DNA of 64,000 nucleotides, taken from the NCBI RefSeq assembly GCF_004769195.1, contig NZ_RQET01000008.1, forward strand, positions 186,001-250,000, in the 5' to 3' direction. Numbering within the stretch: position 1 is the first letter of the stretch; each line of letters starts with the position of its first letter. The notes under the pieces were generated by a model. It did no database searches. It had not been told where the DNA came from and worked only from the letters and a program-made list of their open reading frames with translations. Positions 9,442 to 19,460 of the stretch are shown here, in pieces. The stretch is from Leptospira fletcheri. GTDB taxonomy: Bacteria > Spirochaetota > Leptospiria > Leptospirales > Leptospiraceae. The translations under genes were made by a program, and so were the position numbers.

Positions 9442-10452
9442 CTACCGTTTGGTAATTAAATTTTGAAAGAACTGCTTCGTTTTTCCGCTGCTCAATTGTT
9501 CTAGCGCGATCCGGTAACCTTCCTCGATCGAGCGAACCTTTCCCATGACGAATAACCCTGCCCCGGCATTCAATGCGACCGCATGTGCTCCGGCAATTTT
9601 TTCCCCTTCTAGAATTCGACGAGCGAGTTCTTCCGCCTGGTCGGGTCCGGAAGTGAATACTTCCTGGGGAGGTTGTGTTCCGAGCCCGAGAGTCTTGGGA
9701 TCGAAGTCCTTCCTAGAAATCACGCCGTCCTCCAATAGAGTGTAATCCGTGGTTTCAAAGATGGAGAATTCGTCCAAACCGTCCCGGGAATGGCAAACCA
9801 AGGCCTTTTTCAAACCCAATCCCTGAAGAACCCGGATCAACGTTTCCATCAGTTCCGGTTCGTACACTCCGATGATCTGGTACTGAGGAGAAAAGGGATT
9901 GCTCAACGGTCCTATCATATTAAATGCCGTGCGAAAACCCAACTCTTTCCTGACCGGACCCGCAAATTTCATGGAAGGATGCCACATAGGCGCGAAAAGA
10001 AAGGTGAAGCCGCTTTCGATCAAATGGGATTCCACTTCTTCCTGAGTCTTTTCGGTATTATAGCCCAATCGGGTTAAGATATCGCTGGAACCCGTGTGAG
10101 AAGAGACGGAACGATTTCCGTGCTTGGCTACCTTCAACCCTAAGGATGCCAGAGTGATGGCGGAAAGAGTGGATATATTCACCGTTCCTTTTCCGTCTCC
10201 TCCCGTGCCGCAGGTATCCAGCATGTCGAAGGGAAAAACCGTCTTAGGTTTTAAAGCGTTCCTACGGAGCGCCAGGGAAAATCCCAAAAGTTCGTCCACC
10301 GTCTCTCCCTTGGATCGCAATGCGGTGAGAAAGGAGGCGAGAAGGATCTCGGATACGGAACCTTTCATGATATCGTTCATAACGGCTTCCGCTTCCGCGA
10401 CCGTCAAAGGCTTACGGTCCAAGACTTTCAATATCGCTTTTCTAATTTCCAT
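9442..10452 (-). CDS. trpD: Anthranilate phosphoribosyltransferase
   Basis: Transfers phosphoribose from PRPP to anthranilate, the second step of tryptophan synthesis. The 336-residue protein is full length, with the PRPP-binding motif DTCGTGGDGKGTVNIST, the anthranilate-site stretch KHGNRSVSSHTGSSD, and FLFAPMWHPSMKFAGPVRKELGFRTAFNMIGPLSNP. Its start overlaps the 3' end of pgsA by 11 bp. The other trp genes in the window (trpB, trpA) are 35 kb away, so the pathway genes are dispersed. It sits oddly between phospholipid and export genes, probably as part of a long polycistron. Confidence 0.97.
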   Translation of the reverse strand: MEIRKAILKVLDRKPLTVAEAEAVMNDIMKGSVSEILLASFLTALRSKGETVDELLGFSLALRRNALKPKTVFPFDMLDTCGTGGDGKGTVNISTLSAITLASLGLKVAKHGNRSVSSHTGSSDILTRLGYNTEKTQEEVESHLIESGFTFLFAPMWHPSMKFAGPVRKELGFRTAFNMIGPLSNPFSPQYQIIGVYEPELMETLIRVLQGLGLKKALVCHSRDGLDEFSIFETTDYTLLEDGVISRKDFDPKTLGLGTQPPQEVFTSGPDQAEELARRILEGEKIAGAHAVALNAGAGLFVMGKVRSIEEGYRIALEQLSSGKTKQFFQNLITKR

Positions 10453-11176
10453 TTTTACGAAAGACCCTCCTGATCGCGCTCGGCTGCAGAACTTCCCGGT
10501 TCGAAACTAGATAACGGATGCCGGATAAGACCGTAATGAAAGTCGTAAGCAACATTCCGAAATACGGAACAAAACCTCCCAGTTCGAAAACCAAATCCCC
10601 CCAACTCGGAATTCCTTCCTCTTTCCAGGAACGGAAAAAAGCCTCCGCGTTCCCGGAAGCGATGGTAAAAACGGGAAATCCCGCTTCCTTTCCGCTGTGA
10701 TATACGTCGTTGATCAGGGTCCGTTTTTTGGAAGAGACCAGAATGAAGAAGATCAATATGAGAATGATCGCACCCATTTGAAATGCGGTTTTGACCTTTC
10801 CCAACATGGTGGTCCGTATGGAATTCCCTTGCCGAATCGCCAAAAAACGCAGAGTCGTGATCATCATGTCTCTGCCTACGATCAAGAGTACCATCCAGAG
10901 TTCTATCTGTTCGTGCAGAAAGATAAAGGTCGTGAAGCAACCCACCACGATGATCTTGTCCGCAAGAGGATCCAGAAACTTTCCGAATTCGGTCTCCTGC
11001 TTCCATTTTCTCGCCAAGTATCCGTCGATAAAATCGGTGACGGACGCCGCCGCGAACAGAACCAGAGCAGCGATATGATACGCCTGCTCTTTTTGATACA
11101 AAAACCAGATGAAGAATGGCAAGGAGGCCACACGGAGGACCGTAAGCGTATTCGGTATATTAATATTGGAGTTCAA
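10442..11176 (-). CDS. pgsA: CDP-diacylglycerol-glycerol-3-phosphate 3-phosphatidyltransferase
   Basis: Makes phosphatidylglycerolphosphate, the precursor of phosphatidylglycerol and cardiolipin, at the inner membrane. The CDP-alcohol phosphotransferase signature is intact: DFIDGYLARKWKQ followed by EFGKFLDPLADK, supplying the metal-binding aspartates. Typical PgsA proteins are about 180-190 residues; this one has 244, the excess being a stretch (about residues 155-210) between the penultimate and last helices. The start is TTG and overlaps the rimO stop as TTGA. CdsA, which makes the CDP-diacylglycerol substrate, is at 51.6 kb. Confidence 0.93.
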   Translation of the reverse strand: MNSNINIPNTLTVLRVASLPFFIWFLYQKEQAYHIAALVLFAAASVTDFIDGYLARKWKQETEFGKFLDPLADKIIVVGCFTTFIFLHEQIELWMVLLIVGRDMMITTLRFLAIRQGNSIRTTMLGKVKTAFQMGAIILILIFFILVSSKKRTLINDVYHSGKEAGFPVFTIASGNAEAFFRSWKEEGIPSWGDLVFELGGFVPYFGMLLTTFITVLSGIRYLVSNREVLQPSAIRRVFRKNGN

Positions 11177-12498
11177 GCGTTCGACCAGGTTCCCATCATA
11201 TCGTACTCGTAAAAAGATTCCACTTTCACTTTTCCGATCATTCCGGGCTTGAGACCTGGATCTTCCACATATACGATCTCATCTATTTCCGGAGCATCTT
11301 GGAAGCGTCTCACGATCGCGGAACCTTCCTCTATTCCGTCTACGATCGCCGGATATTCCTTCCCGATCCGAGACTCGTGGATTTCCTGCAGAATCTTCAA
11401 ATGAGTTTCTCGAATTACATTAATTCGCTTAGCCTTTTCCTTTTCGGAAACGGTTTGTTCCAGGTTCGCTCCGGTCGTACCGTCCTGGGGAGAATACGAA
11501 AACAGATTCACCTTTTCGGGCCTCGTCTCCTCTAGGAATCGAAGGATCTCGTCCACGTCCTTTCCCGTTTCTCCGGGAAATCCCAAGATAAAAGAGGTCC
11601 GGATCTCAAGCCCCGGGCGGGTTTCCCTCGCTAGGGAATACAAATCCCGGAAAGCGGAATAACTCCCGCTACGATTCATCGATTTTAGCACTCTCTCGGA
11701 AACGTGCTGGAGAGGAGATTCCAGATAAGGAGCGATTTTAGGGATCTCACGGAAGAGTCCGAGGATTTTCTCCGTTTTTTTATCCGGATATAGATAGAGA
11801 AGACGCAGAATTTCCAGACTCGGGACCTCAGAGACTCGTCGGATCATGTCCAAGAGAAGATCGCTGTTCTTCCCGTAGTACACAGTGTCCTGAGAGACGA
11901 GACAAATTTCCTTGGCGCCGGCAGAGATCGCTCTTGCGGTATCCTGAAGTATGTTTTCCAGAGGAGAATCCTGGAACTTGCCTCGGAGAGAAGGTATGAT
12001 ACAGAACGCACAGCCGCGGTTGCAACCGTCGGAAACTTTCACATAGGCATAGGGTTTGGAATAATTTTCGATCCCGGGAGAAAGCTTCATCCTTTCTATC
12101 AGTTCCGCGTTGAATTCCGGTTTGGGATTTCCTTCCAGATCGCGTCGGAAAGCTTCCCGCAGAATTTTTCCTGCTTGGGAATATCTCCCTGTTCCGAATA
12201 CCAGGTCCACTTCGGGTATTTCCGAGGAAATATCTTTGGGATAGCGTTCCGCAAAACAGCCGACCACCACCACCTTCTGCCCTTCGCGTTTTTTAGCTTG
12301 GGTCGCTCCCAAAATGGTTTGGATCGTCTCTTCCGTTGCGGAACGGATAAACGTACAGGTATTGATCAGATGGAAGTCGGAATCCTCGGGCGTCGACGCG
12401 GGAGAAAATCCTTCCTCCAAAAGGGAATGGTGCATACTCATGGAGTCCACTGTATTCTTGGGACATCCTAGGGTGGTGATATAAAACTTCTTCTCCAA
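11173..12498 (-). CDS. rimO: Ribosomal protein S12 methylthiotransferase RimO
   Basis: A radical-SAM enzyme that adds a methylthio group to an aspartate of ribosomal protein S12. The 441 residues show the N-terminal UPF0004 domain starting FYITTLGCPKNTVDS with further cysteines for the second 4Fe-4S cluster, the radical-SAM motif CNRGCAFCIIPSLRGKF, and a C-terminal TRAM domain. NTVDS and the spacing favour RimO over the tRNA enzyme MiaB. It is directly downstream of the RodZ-like gene (8 bp) and coupled to pgsA. Confidence 0.95.
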   Translation of the reverse strand: MEKKFYITTLGCPKNTVDSMSMHHSLLEEGFSPASTPEDSDFHLINTCTFIRSATEETIQTILGATQAKKREGQKVVVVGCFAERYPKDISSEIPEVDLVFGTGRYSQAGKILREAFRRDLEGNPKPEFNAELIERMKLSPGIENYSKPYAYVKVSDGCNRGCAFCIIPSLRGKFQDSPLENILQDTARAISAGAKEICLVSQDTVYYGKNSDLLLDMIRRVSEVPSLEILRLLYLYPDKKTEKILGLFREIPKIAPYLESPLQHVSERVLKSMNRSGSYSAFRDLYSLARETRPGLEIRTSFILGFPGETGKDVDEILRFLEETRPEKVNLFSYSPQDGTTGANLEQTVSEKEKAKRINVIRETHLKILQEIHESRIGKEYPAIVDGIEEGSAIVRRFQDAPEIDEIVYVEDPGLKPGMIGKVKVESFYEYDMMGTWSNA

Positions 12499-12506
12499 AA
12501 GACCTT

Positions 12507-13643
12507 CTACTCGCCCAGCTCCTTGATGATAAACTGGGTGCTATCGTAAGGGTTGGGCGTTTTAATAAAGACTTTCTTAACTAATTTTCCGGGGCGGCCT
12601 AGGACTACCTTGGTCTTTCCGTTCTGGATCATTTCTACGGCGGAACCGTCCCCTACCTTCAACTCCAGTCGATCCTTGGCTTCCAAGGATCTGGTTTCTC
12701 CGCTCTGCACCAATCCCCTGAATCCCATCTGTCCATCCATGATGAATTCGGCATAGCTGGGTTTGGAAAAGAAAAGTGTGACTTGGATGGGAACATCTCC
12801 TAAGGTCTTGGTCGAATTCGAATCTTCGGTTCCCTGTTTGGTCGCATTGGAATTTCCCGGGCGCTCTTCCTCGTTCAGAGAAACAAGGACCTTCGCGGAA
12901 CTGGCGGTAACACTCTGAGCGGTGATCCGGATACTTCTTCTCAAAGAGGAAATTTCTGGAACGGTATAACTGAGAACCTTTTCCTCCCCTTCCGAAAGTT
13001 TGAATTTATAGACGTTCAACTCAGGATAGACGTTAAAAGCCAGAAGGGCCTTGTTGGTCTCGGAACCCTGCTCCACTCCAGTGATGAACAATTTGCACTG
13101 CTGGTTGGAAACGCTGAAACTTACCCCTTGGTTCGTAGTCAGGATGAAACTTTCCGGTCTGGTTTCAGGAACGGACCTGTTTACGAAATCGATATTTTCA
13201 GGGATCTCCAGTTTCCGACGCCCGTCTTCGGAGACTTCGTCACCGCTTCCGGATCCGTCAAATACATAAGGAAAAGCGAATATTCCAAGAATTACGATCA
13301 ATAAAGCTCCGACGGCCGTGATGAGTTTGTTTTTGTCTATATTCAGGTCGTAATAAAAGGAGGAAGTCGGACGAGTCAACTCCTCGAGAGGCGCTTGGGA
13401 TTCCTCTATCTTTTCTCCGCGGTAGAGATTCACCAACATGCCCGTATCCAGCTTGAGATAACTTCCGTAGTTCTTTAAGAAACCGATCGTAAACGTTTCA
13501 CCGGGAAATTGCGCGTAATCCTCCGTTTCCAACGCAAGGATATATTTCACTGAAATATTGGTGTCCTTGGACACGTCTTTTACAGTGAGTTTTTTTTCTT
13601 CCCTAGCCTCCCTAAGGATCTGCCCTACACGCTTCTGATTCAA
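12507..13643 (-). CDS. RodZ-like helix-turn-helix membrane protein
   Basis: 378 residues with the RodZ architecture: an N-terminal Xre-type HTH (about 1-70, [20 protein letters not shown]), a linker, one transmembrane helix at about 112-130 ([21 protein letters not shown]), and a periplasmic part ending in a beta-rich DUF4115-type domain (about 290-350, with [16 protein letters not shown]). RodZ proteins link the MreB cytoskeleton to cell shape; here the HTH usually binds protein, not DNA. It lies between a LolA-like gene and rimO in an operon that begins with ftsK, consistent with envelope work. No mreB is in the window. Confidence 0.8.
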   Translation of the reverse strand: MNQKRVGQILREAREEKKLTVKDVSKDTNISVKYILALETEDYAQFPGETFTIGFLKNYGSYLKLDTGMLVNLYRGEKIEESQAPLEELTRPTSSFYYDLNIDKNKLITAVGALLIVILGIFAFPYVFDGSGSGDEVSEDGRRKLEIPENIDFVNRSVPETRPESFILTTNQGVSFSVSNQQCKLFITGVEQGSETNKALLAFNVYPELNVYKFKLSEGEEKVLSYTVPEISSLRRSIRITAQSVTASSAKVLVSLNEEERPGNSNATKQGTEDSNSTKTLGDVPIQVTLFFSKPSYAEFIMDGQMGFRGLVQSGETRSLEAKDRLELKVGDGSAVEMIQNGKTKVVLGRPGKLVKKVFIKTPNPYDSTQFIIKELGE

Positions 13644-13668
13644 TTCCGCTCTCCTTTTCAGGGGAAGA

Positions 13669-14403
13669 TTATTCTTCCGATACCAAGGGGTTATTTACGA
13701 TTTTTGCATTTCCATCAGGGCGGAAATTAAAAAGCCCATCTTCAACATCCGCGTTTCGATCCCAGCCGGAAAACTCCACAGTGGTGGTTTTGCCTCGACC
13801 GTCGCTTGCAACCGCTCTTTTGATCAAAAAGTTCTGTTCGTCCACATAGAGAGTCATGGTTTCGTACCCTCCGATCTTTTCCCTTTGCTCCAAGGCCAGT
13901 ACGAAATACTTACGGTTATCCTTGGGGGAAATCTGAGGTTGTTCTATCGAATCGAACTTGTAATGATATTTCCGGAAAATGCGGGAAAGTCCTTCCTCGG
14001 TAGCTGCGGCAAAAATCGGCCCGGACTTATTGGATTTATTTAAAGTTAAATCCTGTTTTCCCACCGCGTTCAGGCGCTTGATGAAAATCCAAAGAGTCTT
14101 TCCGTCGGATACGATCTCGTCTCCGGCGGGATCCGAAAATTCGTACCGAATCTTTCCGCCTTTTTTATAATAGCAGATCCCTTTCATGGATCTTGTCTTT
14201 TTATTGGACTCCGTTTGGATGACGAAATCCGCCTTATAGGATTTGATCTCCGAAAAGGTCTTACGCACTTTCTTTACCACTTCGGACGGAGAGTTCCAAC
14301 CATGCTTTGTGGAAGATTGTGCTCCCAGGCCCAAGGCCGCACACAGGGCAAAAAGCCCGAAAACTAAAACCTTGGAGACTCGGAAATTCTTACGATCTTT
14401 CAT
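13669..14403 (-). CDS. LolA-like outer-membrane lipoprotein carrier protein
   Basis: A periplasmic protein of the LolA/LolB-like fold (about 244 residues from this start). It has a signal peptide ([20 protein letters not shown], cleavage probably after GLGAQS), then [25 protein letters not shown], a stretch of alternating beta strands ([25 protein letters not shown]) typical of LolA, and a C-terminal EFSGWDRN segment. LolA ferries lipoproteins to the outer membrane, which fits a lipoprotein-rich leptospire. The frame is open to a GTG at 14460, but the ATG at 14403 puts the basic n-region next to the hydrophobic core; neither start has a clear ribosome binding site. It follows ftsK by about 107 bp, as in many bacteria. 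Confidence 0.8.
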   Translation of the reverse strand: MKDRKNFRVSKVLVFGLFALCAALGLGAQSSTKHGWNSPSEVVKKVRKTFSEIKSYKADFVIQTESNKKTRSMKGICYYKKGGKIRYEFSDPAGDEIVSDGKTLWIFIKRLNAVGKQDLTLNKSNKSGPIFAAATEEGLSRIFRKYHYKFDSIEQPQISPKDNRKYFVLALEQREKIGGYETMTLYVDEQNFLIKRAVASDGRGKTTTVEFSGWDRNADVEDGLFNFRPDGNAKIVNNPLVSEE

Positions 14404-14510
14404 TTTGAGAAAAAGCCGGGATTTTTTTTCCAGGATGGAGAGTATCGGCCCGCCTGTCACTTGGTTTCTTTTTTCCGGGCGAAAAATCCCCGGACAGCGA
14501 CAACGCCGAT

Positions 14511-17351
14511 TTATCTTAGGATCTCCCGTCCTTTCGAACCTAGAATCGGAGTCACGTACCCCCGTTCCTCCATCAGCTCCATAATCCGAGCGGCTCGGTT
14601 ATAACCGATCTTCAATTTCCTCTGGAGATAGCTAGCGCTCGCCTTTCTTTCCGTTCGAACGATATCCCATGCTTTATCGAATAATTCCTCGTCCATTTCC
14701 TCCGCGGAATCCGTTTCCGATTCCTCCTCGAAATCGAGTTCCACGTACGACGGAGAACCGTATCGCTTCGCTTCCTCCACGATCTTTTCGATTTCCTCCT
14801 CGGAAATATAGGGAGCCTGGATCCGAGCCAAGTCGGCCGATGTGGGCGATTTGTAGAGCATATCCCCTTTACCCAAAAGGGACTCGGCTCCGTTCATATC
14901 CAGAATGATTTTCGAATCCGTTTTCTGAGCCACATGAAACGCGATTCTAGCCGGACAGTTCGCTTTAATCAAACCGGTAATAACGTCTACGGACGGCCTT
15001 TGCGTCGCCATCACTAGATGGATTCCGACCGCGCGGGATTTTTGGCTGATTCGAGTGATCGCATCTTCCAGATCCTTTCCGGACACCATCATTAGGTCGG
15101 CCAACTCGTCGATGAATACGACGATATAAGGCATCTTGGAATATCCTTCCTGGTGATAGTGCTCCTCTACTTTCTCGTTGTAGGAACGGAAATCTCGGCA
15201 TTTCAGTTGGGAGACCGCATCGTAACGGGCTTCCATTTCCTGGATCACCCATGCTAAAGCCTTGGTCGCCTTTCTAGCGTCCTTGATCACAGGCATAAGT
15301 AGATGAGGTATATCCTCGAAGAGAGTGAGTTCCACCATCTTGGGGTCGACCATGATAAAGCGGACTTCCTCGGGAGAAAGGTTTAGTACGAGAGAAGCGA
15401 TCATGGAGTTCAAACAGACGGACTTACCGGATCCGGTCGTGCCCGCGACAAGCAAGTGGGGAAGCTTGTTCAGATCTATCGAAATCAACTTACCGGATAT
15501 ATCCTTTCCGATGACTATATTCAGATCCTTCTTCTTCCCTTTCGGAGCTAAAGAAGAACGAAGAATATCTCCGAGAAGCACATCCTCTCTGTGCTTGTTC
15601 GGGACTTCTATACCGATCGTGGATTTTCCGGGAATCGGCGCCACGATACGTACGTTTTTGACCGCCAGATACATTCTTAATTCGTCGGTCAAAGAAGTGA
15701 TCCGCCCCAGTTTGATTCCGGGAGGGGGTGTCAACTCGTAACGGGTGATGATCGGTCCGCGCTCCCATGCCACTACTTTGGTTTCATAACCGTACACTTT
15801 CAGGGCATTCTGGATTTCAAAGGCCACCTTTTCCGATTCGACTCGGAAGAGAGCGTCCTGTATTTTCGTAGGATTCGTATGAAGGCGATTTAACGGTATA
15901 TGATAAACGGATCGCTTGGAACGAAAGATCGGAACCATCGAAACGGGGGTAAACGGGAGTTCCGCCTGTTTCGGTTTGTCCTCGACCGGAACCGCCCGTT
16001 TGTGAGTTTCCGTTCTTTCCGGTATCCTTTCTTCGATCGGCGCAGAAATCTCAGAAATCGGAGATTCCATCACGGAGAGAACATTCTCCTGGGCGGTTTC
16101 CTCTTCCGACTCCTCCGCTTCTTCGAACCTAGCCTCGGAAGAAATGTCCTCCTGCTCGGGAGCTTCTTCTTTTTCCTCTTCTGGGAAAGAATCCGCGAGA
16201 TCCGATCCCGGAGGTGAAAAATTCTCCTCGTTCTCTTCGACGACTTTATCGTTCTCTATCTCTTTCGGATCGAGAAATTCGGTCACTGGAGAGGCGACTT
16301 TTCCGCCGCTGCGAAAATCCAGTATCTCCCAATTTCCGGGATCTTTTGCAAACGTCCTCTCTTCGGAAGTCGGAACTCCGTAGACTTTTTCCAAAAGATC
16401 CGAAGAGGCGCTTTTGAATTGGAAAATTTTTCGGTCCTCTTCGAAAAAGCCCTCTAACATTCCCGAATTCTTATATTGAATCCGAGTCTGAAGATTCTTC
16501 GTTTCGGAGTTCCTTCTTTCATTACGGATAAAGGATTCCAGATCCCTTTTTTCATAGGGACTTTGGCGAGGAGGGACGATTTCCTGCGAGGTCCGAGTCG
16601 AAACTTCCGATGCGGCTTCTCTTCGAAACCAAGGAGGAGATTCCTGGGTCATCGAATCCGGATCCTCCTTCCGAGTACTTAAAAATTTCGTAATATTATC
16701 CCCCAATGAGAAGCTTCTGGTACGTTCAGGAAAGAGCCTGGCATACGTTTGTGCTTCGGAAGGACGAGGGTTTTGATTGTAACCCGCCAGCCATTGGTTC
16801 TTCCAATCCGAAAGGGAGAAGCCGCCTTGCGCCATGATTCTTCCTAAAAAATGTACGGGAGATTCGTTCAAATAAACCAGGATCCCGTAGAAATAGATGA
16901 CGAAGTGGATGAGAAGTCTGCCGGTCGTTCCGAGTACGTATTCGAGAGCCACAGCCAAAGCCTGGCCCAGCACTCCTCCGTTCGAAGCGAAAGAAATACC
17001 GGAAGGATTTCCGAACACGTTAAGGCTTACGGAGACCGCGAGCAAAAAGAGAGGAATCGTAAGCAATTTGCTCGTGGCATCCTGGTTCGGTTTGACCAAT
17101 AAGGTTCCGCCCGTCAAAATCAACATGATTCCGGGGACATAGGCGGCGTTTCCGAATAAATACAGGATTCCCCAGGATAGATAATGTCCTGTCCGACCGA
17201 AGAGATTCGTCTGCACGCCGTTTTCGGCAATGGAGAAGGACCCTAGGGAAAGGGTCAGAAAAATTCCGATAAAAAGCAGCAGATAAGGAAGGGCAGCCTT
17301 CCCCCTTTCCCAAATCAAAGCGTTCTGGTCGAATCCTGACTTTACTTCCAT
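14511..17351 (-). CDS. ftsK: DNA translocase FtsK/SpoIIIE
   Basis: A 946-residue septal DNA pump that segregates chromosome ends and activates dimer resolution. Four N-terminal transmembrane helices (about 20-180) anchor it, followed by a long acidic, disordered linker (200-470), then the hexameric motor with Walker [10 protein letters not shown] (about 635), Walker [12 protein letters not shown] (about 745) and a C-terminal winged-helix gamma domain ([20 protein letters not shown]) that reads oriented DNA motifs. All motor motifs are intact. The ATG lies after about 188 bp of sequence without a gene downstream of repeat copy A, where its promoter must lie. Confidence 0.97.
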   Translation of the reverse strand: MEVKSGFDQNALIWERGKAALPYLLLFIGIFLTLSLGSFSIAENGVQTNLFGRTGHYLSWGILYLFGNAAYVPGIMLILTGGTLLVKPNQDATSKLLTIPLFLLAVSVSLNVFGNPSGISFASNGGVLGQALAVALEYVLGTTGRLLIHFVIYFYGILVYLNESPVHFLGRIMAQGGFSLSDWKNQWLAGYNQNPRPSEAQTYARLFPERTRSFSLGDNITKFLSTRKEDPDSMTQESPPWFRREAASEVSTRTSQEIVPPRQSPYEKRDLESFIRNERRNSETKNLQTRIQYKNSGMLEGFFEEDRKIFQFKSASSDLLEKVYGVPTSEERTFAKDPGNWEILDFRSGGKVASPVTEFLDPKEIENDKVVEENEENFSPPGSDLADSFPEEEKEEAPEQEDISSEARFEEAEESEEETAQENVLSVMESPISEISAPIEERIPERTETHKRAVPVEDKPKQAELPFTPVSMVPIFRSKRSVYHIPLNRLHTNPTKIQDALFRVESEKVAFEIQNALKVYGYETKVVAWERGPIITRYELTPPPGIKLGRITSLTDELRMYLAVKNVRIVAPIPGKSTIGIEVPNKHREDVLLGDILRSSLAPKGKKKDLNIVIGKDISGKLISIDLNKLPHLLVAGTTGSGKSVCLNSMIASLVLNLSPEEVRFIMVDPKMVELTLFEDIPHLLMPVIKDARKATKALAWVIQEMEARYDAVSQLKCRDFRSYNEKVEEHYHQEGYSKMPYIVVFIDELADLMMVSGKDLEDAITRISQKSRAVGIHLVMATQRPSVDVITGLIKANCPARIAFHVAQKTDSKIILDMNGAESLLGKGDMLYKSPTSADLARIQAPYISEEEIEKIVEEAKRYGSPSYVELDFEEESETDSAEEMDEELFDKAWDIVRTERKASASYLQRKLKIGYNRAARIMELMEERGYVTPILGSKGREILR

Positions 17352-17539
17352 ACCTACTAAAAATCGGCAGTTTTTCGAGAAAGGAAAAGAGAATTCGAAC
17401 CCAAAGTGCGGGGAATAGGATTGCAGTACTCAGGGATTTACAGGAGGCCCCCCAGGTTCGAGCGAAGGGGCCGGGCTCTTGGACAACTTTCCGCCAAACC
17501 CCGACCCTAAAGCATCCCTGGAGCAAGATTTTTTGGAAT
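17352..17539. other. Intergenic sequence upstream of ftsK
   Basis: No convincing gene is seen. It should carry the ftsK promoter on the minus strand, but no clear -35/-10 pair could be picked with confidence. Short open frames crossing it merely read through the adjacent repeat. Confidence 0.4.
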
Positions 17540-17672
17540 CTTTCTTGTTGGAGCTCCAACAAGAAAGGGAAAGAAAAATCCCTTTCCAAAAGCCCGAAAT
17601 TCTGCTATGTGGTCAAAGCCGGCGGGTCGCGGGTACCACCGCACCGGCCCCCGCCCAGAGTAGGGTGGGGCC
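17540..17672 (-). repeat. Two-part intergenic repeat, copy A, abutting the dut stop codon
   Basis: Read on the minus strand, the element starts with the G of the dut TAG stop (17672). Its GC-rich 44-base core (17672-17629) can fold as GGCCCCACCC against GGGCGGGGGCC; a second small stem surrounds GGTACC. A 62-base spacer follows, then a perfect 28-bp palindrome at 17540-17567 with arms CTTTCTTGTTGGAG / CTCCAACAAGAAAG. The core matches copy B at 31427-31470 in 42 of 44 positions, and TTTCTTGTTGGAGCTCC recurs there at nearly the same spacing (62 versus 64). It could act as an mRNA 3' end or mobile miniature element; no transposase or T tract is seen. Confidence 0.8.
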
Positions 17673-18106
17673 TATCGCCCCGTACTCCCGAATCCTCCGG
17701 CTCCCCTTTCGGTCTCCGGTAATTCTTCAACGGTCTCCCAATCCATGAGCCAAGTCTTCCTGAGAAGAAGTTGAGCGATCCGAACTCCGTTTTCCAAATG
17801 GTAGGCAGACTTTCCTAAATTCAATATCGGAACGAGGAGCTCCCCACGATAATCCGAGTCGATTGTTCCCGGCGAATTCGGAAGCAACAGATTGTGCTTC
17901 GTGGAAAATCCGGATCTCGGCCTGATTTCAAAATGATATCCTTCCGGAATGGCAAAAGAGAGGCCGGTCGGTACCAACCTGACTTCACCGACGGGAAGCT
18001 CCCAGACGGAATCCAGACAAGAATACAGATCGTATCCGGCGGAACCGCTCGTTTTGATTTCCGGTAGTTTTGCGCTCGGATGAAGTTTTTTAACTGGAAT
18101 TTTCAT
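17672..18106 (-). CDS. dut: Deoxyuridine 5'-triphosphate nucleotidohydrolase (dUTPase)
   Basis: Hydrolyses dUTP to dUMP and pyrophosphate, keeping uracil out of DNA and supplying thymidylate synthesis. The 144-residue trimeric-type enzyme has all five family motifs: GSAGYDLYS, RPRSGFSTKHN, GTIDSDYRGELL, the Tyr/Gly region GVRIAQLLL, and the C-terminal ERGAGGFGSTG lid. It is the last gene of the run from rimP, 11 bp after the M16 peptidase. Its TAG stop is immediately followed by repeat copy A. Confidence 0.97.
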   Translation of the reverse strand: MKIPVKKLHPSAKLPEIKTSGSAGYDLYSCLDSVWELPVGEVRLVPTGLSFAIPEGYHFEIRPRSGFSTKHNLLLPNSPGTIDSDYRGELLVPILNLGKSAYHLENGVRIAQLLLRKTWLMDWETVEELPETERGAGGFGSTGR

Positions 18107-18117
18107 GAAAAGTTCTA

Positions 18118-19446
18118 TTAAGGATAGGAAAAAGATTCGAAAACCTTCCGGACCTTTTCCTCCTCTTTGGAATTCATTTTTGCAAAAACGGACAAATGGA
18201 GTTTAGGAAGAGCAAGGATCTTTCTGGAAAGTGAATTCAATTCTTCTAAAGTAACGGATCGAATCTCGCGCATTCTTTCCTCGAGAGTATAATATTTTCC
18301 GTAATAGATTTCCTGAAAGGCGACATTGTTCATTCGACTTTCCGTATGTTCGTATCCTATGGAAAGACTGCCTTCATGGTTCGTCTTTGCATCCTGGAGC
18401 TCCTTTGCGGTGATGCCGTTGTCCAGAAATATCCGAAGTTCCTCTAGGATCAGGGAAATGGATTCTAAAAATCTGTCTTTGGAAGAGGAGCATACGATGG
18501 AAGTGACCCCGATATCGCGATACGAAGAAGGGTAACTCGTAATATTATAGCATAGTCCCTTCTCTTCCCGGATTTTCTGAAAGAGGCGGGAAGACATTCC
18601 TCCCCCTAAGATATGGGTGAGAAGGGAAAGACGGGTTGCATCGTGAAATCCTCTGGGACAACCCTCCCCGCCCAGAATAAAATAGGTTTGTTCCGTTTCC
18701 TTATTTCCTTTTCTAAAAAAGCCGAACTCTTTCCTCGGAGTCTCGAACGAAGCGGAAGCTCCCGCTTTCGTTTTTCGGGAAAAGTATTTTTCCACCTCTC
18801 GCAAAACTACCTCCGGCTCGTAATCCCCGGAAAGGGAGATGATCATATTTTCCGAATGGTAGTATTTTTCGTAGAAGTCCCGCAAGGAAGAGGGAGTCAC
18901 AGCCTTAATGCTCGCTTCGGTGCCGATGATATCTCGTCCAAGCGCATTGTCGGGAAAGAAATTATTATAATAAAAATCGTGAACTGCGTCCTCGGGAGAA
19001 TCTTCGTAACCCTTCATTTCTTCCAGAACGACTTCGGCTTCCGTTCGGATATCCCGCTCCCGGAACAACGGAAGAAACATCATTTCGGATAATAACTCCA
19101 GCCCGAGTCCTAGGTCGGAAGCTGCTAAAGTCGCGTGAAAATATGTGTATTCTCTGGAAGTAGCCGCGTTGGAATAGGCCCCGACCCGTTCCCAGTCCTC
19201 AGCCTGCTGTTTCGCGGATCTTTTTTCCGTGTCTTTGAACAGCATATGTTCTAGGAAATGGCAGTATCCCGCCTCCGTTCCGGTTTCCGACCGGGACCCG
19301 ACGCGAACATAAACGCCTACGGAAACGCTGGCAGAATAGGGGGCGCGTTGAAACAGAACGGTGATACCGTTTGATAATCGAATTTTATGAGTTTGTTCTT
19401 CTTTTAACGCCAATGTTAGAAAGAAGGTGTCGACCGGAGCCGACAC
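18118..19446 (-). CDS. M16-family zinc metallopeptidase (processing-protease-like)
   Basis: 442 residues of the insulinase/mitochondrial-processing-peptidase family. The inverted zinc motif is intact as His63-Phe-Leu-Glu66-His67, with the distal glutamate in the stretch EAEVVLEEMKGYEDSPED. The C-terminal half contains the conserved GGGMSSRLFQKIREEKGLCY, needed for substrate binding. Size and position next to pnp and dut match the YmxG/PqqL-like enzymes found in many bacteria downstream of rpsO-pnp; their substrates are not well defined. The GTG at 19446 lies only 14 bp after the pnp stop with a weak ribosome binding site, so the exact start is uncertain. Confidence 0.92.
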   Translation of the reverse strand: MSAPVDTFFLTLALKEEQTHKIRLSNGITVLFQRAPYSASVSVGVYVRVGSRSETGTEAGYCHFLEHMLFKDTEKRSAKQQAEDWERVGAYSNAATSREYTYFHATLAASDLGLGLELLSEMMFLPLFRERDIRTEAEVVLEEMKGYEDSPEDAVHDFYYNNFFPDNALGRDIIGTEASIKAVTPSSLRDFYEKYYHSENMIISLSGDYEPEVVLREVEKYFSRKTKAGASASFETPRKEFGFFRKGNKETEQTYFILGGEGCPRGFHDATRLSLLTHILGGGMSSRLFQKIREEKGLCYNITSYPSSYRDIGVTSIVCSSSKDRFLESISLILEELRIFLDNGITAKELQDAKTNHEGSLSIGYEHTESRMNNVAFQEIYYGKYYTLEERMREIRSVTLEELNSLSRKILALPKLHLSVFAKMNSKEEEKVRKVFESFSYP

Positions 19447-19460
19447 CTAACATCCATGAA

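Noticed and set aside
17020..17748. Small open frames with ELQQER across repeat copy A, matching one across copy B (31332-31805)
   Set aside because: They are translations of the palindromic repeat and adjacent non-coding or ftsK/dut sequence; composition is not protein-like.
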